DNA of 25,274 nucleotides, taken from assembly GCA_035359995.1 (NCBI GenBank), contig DAORZT010000045.1:1-25274 (forward strand), read 5' to 3'. How positions within the stretch are numbered: position 1 is the stretch's first letter; each line of letters opens with the position of its first letter. A program made the translations under genes and the position numbers. This document shows positions 22,970-25,274 of this stretch, piece after piece. The notes under the pieces are model-generated. The model did not search any database. It was not told the origin of the DNA and saw only the letters and a list, made by a program, of their open reading frames with translations. The stretch is from JAKPCT01 sp029553165 (GTDB taxonomy: Bacteria > Bacillota > UBA4882 > UBA8346).

Positions 22970-23775
22970 GTTATATTAACATTACTTTTTGTGATCTGGC
23001 GATTGCCGTCTCATTAATTGTCATCACTTTATTGATTTCGGTCAAAGAACGGTTAGCGATCGAGAAAGACTTAATCATTGGAGCGATCAGAAGTTTTCTC
23101 CAACTGGTAGCGGTAGGTTATGTGTTGCAGTATATCTTTGATCTGCAGCGGTGGTATTTAGTTGTTTTAGCGTTACTGATCATGATTATGGTTGCCGGTT
23201 ATAATGCATTAAAGCGGCAGAAAATTCAGTGGAAAAGGTTATTTTGGATTTTAACAATCAGTATTGCGAGCGGAAGTATTCTGGTGATAATGATTGTGAT
23301 TAATTTAATATTAAAAGTAAGACCCTGGTACCTACCGCAATATATCATTCCGTTAGCAGGGATGATTATCGGAAACTCAATGGTAGCCGCTGCCTTGGCT
23401 GCCAATCGGTTGTCGGCGGCGATTAGCGAAAACCAAAAGGAGATTGAGGTTGCCTTAGCATTGGGAGCTACGGCGCGTGAAGCAGTCAATCCGTACTTGC
23501 GTGATGCATTAAAGACGGCAATGATGCCATCGATCAGCTCGATGATGACCGTTGGGATTGTTCAATTACCGGGAATGATGACCGGCCAAATAATCGCCGG
23601 AGCCAATCCTAATGAAGCCGTCCGTTACCAGATTGTTGTGATGTATATGATAACCGCGGCTACGGCTCTAACAGTTATCTTGGCAGTTTTTTGGCTCTAT
23701 CGCTGTTATTTTTCTGCCAGCCACCAATTGCTGCCGGAACCGGAAGGTAAAAACAGTTTGAGGTTAAAACCATAG
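22966..23775 (+). CDS. fetB: FetB/YbbM-type permease (UPF0014)
   Basis: This 269-residue membrane protein has about seven hydrophobic segments. It carries the UPF0014 signatures AIEKDLIIGAIRSFLQLVAVGYVLQ, GMIIGNSMVAAALAANRL, EVALALGATAREAVNPYLRDA and MPSISSMMTVGIVQLPGMMTGQII. These define the FetB/YbbM family, whose E. coli member forms an iron exporter with FetA and protects against iron-driven oxidative stress. The start overlaps the ATPase stop (ATGA), as expected for a two-gene transporter. It follows the c-di-GMP regulator closely and might be its transcriptional companion. Confidence 0.92.
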   Translation: MSYINITFCDLAIAVSLIVITLLISVKERLAIEKDLIIGAIRSFLQLVAVGYVLQYIFDLQRWYLVVLALLIMIMVAGYNALKRQKIQWKRLFWILTISIASGSILVIMIVINLILKVRPWYLPQYIIPLAGMIIGNSMVAAALAANRLSAAISENQKEIEVALALGATAREAVNPYLRDALKTAMMPSISSMMTVGIVQLPGMMTGQIIAGANPNEAVRYQIVVMYMITAATALTVILAVFWLYRCYFSASHQLLPEPEGKNSLRLKP

Positions 23776-23845
23776 ATTGAATTTTAATGGACAATTAGCC
23801 ATCAGTTCCGATTTTTCATATTGTAAAATGTGGAGGATTGGGACT

Positions 23846-24517
23846 ATGGAATTGAATGCTTACGCTGCCAACCATCAGAAAATAGCTTACTTTAACCGGT
23901 TGCTGGAACGTTTTCCGGTCTTAAAAGAGTGTGGGCAGTCCATTTTAATGGCTGAACAGTTGATCAGCCAAGCGTTTCAGGCCGGACAAAAACTATTGGT
24001 ATGCGGAAATGGTGGTAGTGCTGCCGACGCCGAGCATTTAAGCGGTGAACTCTTAAAAAGTTTTTTAAAGCAACGCCGGCTTTCTGATGAATTAATCAGC
24101 AAAATGGCAGTTGAAGCAGGAAGAACTGCGATTGAAACCGATTGGATCAACAGACTGCAAGGTTCCTTGCCGGTAATTGTCCTAACAACTAACGGGGCAA
24201 TCGCCACAGCAATCAGTAATGATCAGGGAGCGGACTTGATATTTGCCCAACAAGTCCTTGGGTGTGGAGCCAGTGGCGATGTTTTAGTCTGTATCAGTAC
24301 CTCGGGTAATTCTGAAAATATACTCAAAGCAGCAATTGTTGCTAAGGCCAAAGGGATTAAAGTGATTGGACTGACAGGCTTAACCGGTGGCAGGCTAATA
24401 TCGGTTTGTGATGTCAACATCAATGTCCCGGTGCAGGAAACCTATCAAATTCAGGAGCTACATCTTCCCATCTATCATTGTTTAAGTGCAATGCTTGAAG
24501 AAGAATTTTTTGGTTAG
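23846..24517 (+). CDS. gmhA: GmhA-like SIS-domain sugar phosphate isomerase
   Basis: This 223-residue SIS-fold enzyme of the phosphoheptose isomerase type converts sedoheptulose 7-phosphate to D-glycero-D-manno-heptose 7-phosphate, the first step to ADP- or GDP-heptose. The GNGGSAADAEHLSGE motif supplies H64 and E68, and QELHLPIYH supplies Q203 and H211. These four match the zinc ligands and catalytic residues of E. coli GmhA in spacing. LTTNGAIATAISND and CISTSGNSENI are also typical. ATG 23846 follows GGAGG by nine bases; the frame extends upstream to 23777 without a start that has such a site. No other heptose genes are present, so the end product (LPS core, S-layer glycan or other) is unknown. 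Confidence 0.85.
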   Translation: MELNAYAANHQKIAYFNRLLERFPVLKECGQSILMAEQLISQAFQAGQKLLVCGNGGSAADAEHLSGELLKSFLKQRRLSDELISKMAVEAGRTAIETDWINRLQGSLPVIVLTTNGAIATAISNDQGADLIFAQQVLGCGASGDVLVCISTSGNSENILKAAIVAKAKGIKVIGLTGLTGGRLISVCDVNINVPVQETYQIQELHLPIYHCLSAMLEEEFFG

Positions 24518-24521
24518 ATAG

Positions 24522-24550
24522 TTGACAAAAATAATAAAATATATTAAAAT
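24522..24550 (+). promoter_or_regulatory. Strong sigma-A promoter for the rubredoxin gene
   Basis: TTGACA at 24522-24527 and TAAAAT at 24545-24550 are separated by exactly 17 AT-rich bases. This is the best promoter match in the window. It begins five bases after the gmhA stop and gives an untranslated leader of about 78 bases. Confidence 0.85.
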
Positions 24551-24634
24551 TTAACCATGTTAAATAATTTATTATGGAAGTTTGAATCAGATTAGGTTAT
24601 ACTAGTAAAAAACTAAAAAAGAGGGGATTCAATT

Positions 24635-24796
24635 ATGAAAAAATGGGAATGTACAGTCTGTGGTTATGTTTATGATCCGGCGGTTGGCGATCCGGACAGT
24701 GGTATCGCTCCGGGAACTGCCTTTGAAGATTTACCTGAAGATTGGGTTTGCCCCGAATGCGGAGTAAGTAAAGATATGTTTGAACAACTTGATTAA
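24635..24796 (+). CDS. Rubredoxin
   Basis: This 53-residue electron carrier has one iron bound by four cysteines. C6-x2-C9-G and C39-P-x-C42-G are the ligands. The family core YVYDPAVGDPDSGIAPGT, followed by F30-x-DLPEDWVCPECG, is complete. The start ATG follows GAGGGG. Rubredoxins in anaerobes pass electrons to oxygen- or superoxide-reducing enzymes, among others; no such partner lies beside it here. The gene has its own strong promoter. Its TAA stop overlaps the stop codon of the convergent minus-strand gene. Confidence 0.97.
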   Translation: MKKWECTVCGYVYDPAVGDPDSGIAPGTAFEDLPEDWVCPECGVSKDMFEQLD

Positions 24797-25274
24797 ATAA
24801 ACAGAGATATTTGGGATTGAGTAGCATTTTCCAGAAATTTGTCTACGCCTGCAATCTCTAAATTATGGTATTCAATCAGTTCTTCTGGTTGAATACCTAA
24901 AAGTTTTAATGAGGCTTCACAGGCGATAAACTGGACATTTCTCTCTTGGGCCATTTGGAATAGATCCATAGCGGTCTGTCCGTCTTTTTGACGGATTAAT
25001 TTTTTCATTAACCAAGGGCCAATCCCTAAGAAATTCATCTTGGACAGACCAATCCGTTCGGGACTGATTGGCATCATCAATTTAAATAAATTCTCAAGTG
25101 GCTGGTTACTATAGATAATTTTGCGGCGGAGGAGGTTTATTCCCCAAAAAGTAAAAAAGATCTTCACCTCCATACCGTTACCGGCAGCTCCATTGGCTAA
25201 AGTGAGAGCAGCCATTGCTTTATCAAAATCGCCACTGAATATTATCATACTAAATTTGGAATGATTTTCAGTCA
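24793..25274 (-). CDS. DsrE/DsrF/DrsH-like family protein (5' end missing)
   Basis: The minus-strand frame is open through the right edge of the window. The ATG at 25248 is in frame, but the preceding codons (…HSKFS before MIIFSGDFDKAM) look like part of the normal start of the family, so the true start is likely outside. Recognisable features are FSGDFDKAMAALTLANGAAGNG, VKIFFTFWGINLLRR, a central segment with MNFLGIGPWLMKKL, and the conserved cysteine in QFIACEASLKLLGI. This cysteine is the usual sulfur-carrying or redox residue. DsrE2-type proteins are thought to handle sulfane sulfur, often near rhodanese or TusA-like genes; the upstream neighbours are not visible. It converges on the rubredoxin gene. 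Confidence 0.85.
   Translation of the reverse strand, partial: TENHSKFSMIIFSGDFDKAMAALTLANGAAGNGMEVKIFFTFWGINLLRRKIIYSNQPLENLFKLMMPISPERIGLSKMNFLGIGPWLMKKLIRQKDGQTAMDLFQMAQERNVQFIACEASLKLLGIQPEELIEYHNLEIAGVDKFLENATQSQISLFI

Noticed and set aside
23226..24423. Several minus-strand frames over fetB and gmhA
   Set aside because: They lie antisense to well-supported genes and show no family features or ribosome binding sites.
1..25274. CRISPR arrays, insertion sequences, prophage, integrons, tRNA or rRNA genes
   Set aside because: No direct-repeat arrays, transposase, integrase or phage-like proteins, and no tRNA-like or rRNA-like sequences were noticed.

Overview
This window looks like a chromosomal segment of an endospore-forming member of the Firmicutes (Bacillota). 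The evidence is a SpoIVFA/SpoIVFB pair just upstream of the rplU-prp-rpmA ribosomal cluster, an L27 with the Prp-cleaved N-terminal extension typical of this phylum, an L21-type leader, a T-box leader, and AGGAGG-like ribosome binding sites with several TTG starts. A ferredoxin, a rubredoxin and a DsrE-like protein suggest an anaerobic or sulfur/redox-oriented metabolism. Two weak hints point to a possible outer membrane or heptose glycans: a peptide-binding protein with a cleavable, non-lipobox signal, and a GmhA-like isomerase. Neither is decisive. No IS element, prophage, CRISPR array, tRNA or rRNA gene was seen, and base composition looks uniform and moderately AT-rich.

Layout. (1) 1-873: the 3' part of a DUF3307 membrane protein gene, cut by the left edge, and a small single-cluster ferredoxin. 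(2) 908-6919: a same-strand run of spoIVFA-like (zinc-ligand-less M23 domain), spoIVFB (M50 intramembrane protease), a TIGR03960 radical SAM protein, its DUF2344 partner, and an RNase E/G-type ribonuclease with a C-terminal TRAM-like domain. (3) 6935-8176: promoter, L21 leader, rplU, prp, rpmA and terminator; Prp processes the L27 precursor encoded next to it. The obg and spo0B genes that often follow are absent. (4) 8189-9841: promoter, T-box leader with terminator, homoserine dehydrogenase and terminator. (5) 9847-15755: a five-gene Yej-type peptide ABC importer (binding protein, two permeases and two separate ATPases where E. coli has one fused YejF). (6) 15837-16376: an unrecognised 179-residue protein.

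(7) 16404-22213: a signalling unit of a LIV-type lipoprotein binding protein, a Cache-like/PAS histidine kinase of the HisKA_2 type, and a large response regulator (REC-PAS-PAS-PAS-GGDEF-HD-GYP). The genes abut or overlap, and no transporter genes accompany the binding protein. The likely reading is that the lipoprotein senses a ligand and the pair turns it into a change in cyclic di-GMP. A FetA/FetB-type ABC exporter (22229-23775) follows directly and may be co-transcribed.

(8) 23846-24517: a GmhA-like sugar-phosphate isomerase. 24522-24796: a strong promoter and a rubredoxin gene. 24793 to the right edge: a minus-strand DsrE-family gene, cut at its 5' end, whose stop codon overlaps the rubredoxin stop codon.

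Most genes belong to known families. The most interesting points are the binding protein-kinase-c-di-GMP regulator unit, the hairpin that buries the spoIVFA ribosome binding site, the Rng-TRAM fusion, the T-box tRNA identity, the split Yej ATPases and the convergent shared stop codons.
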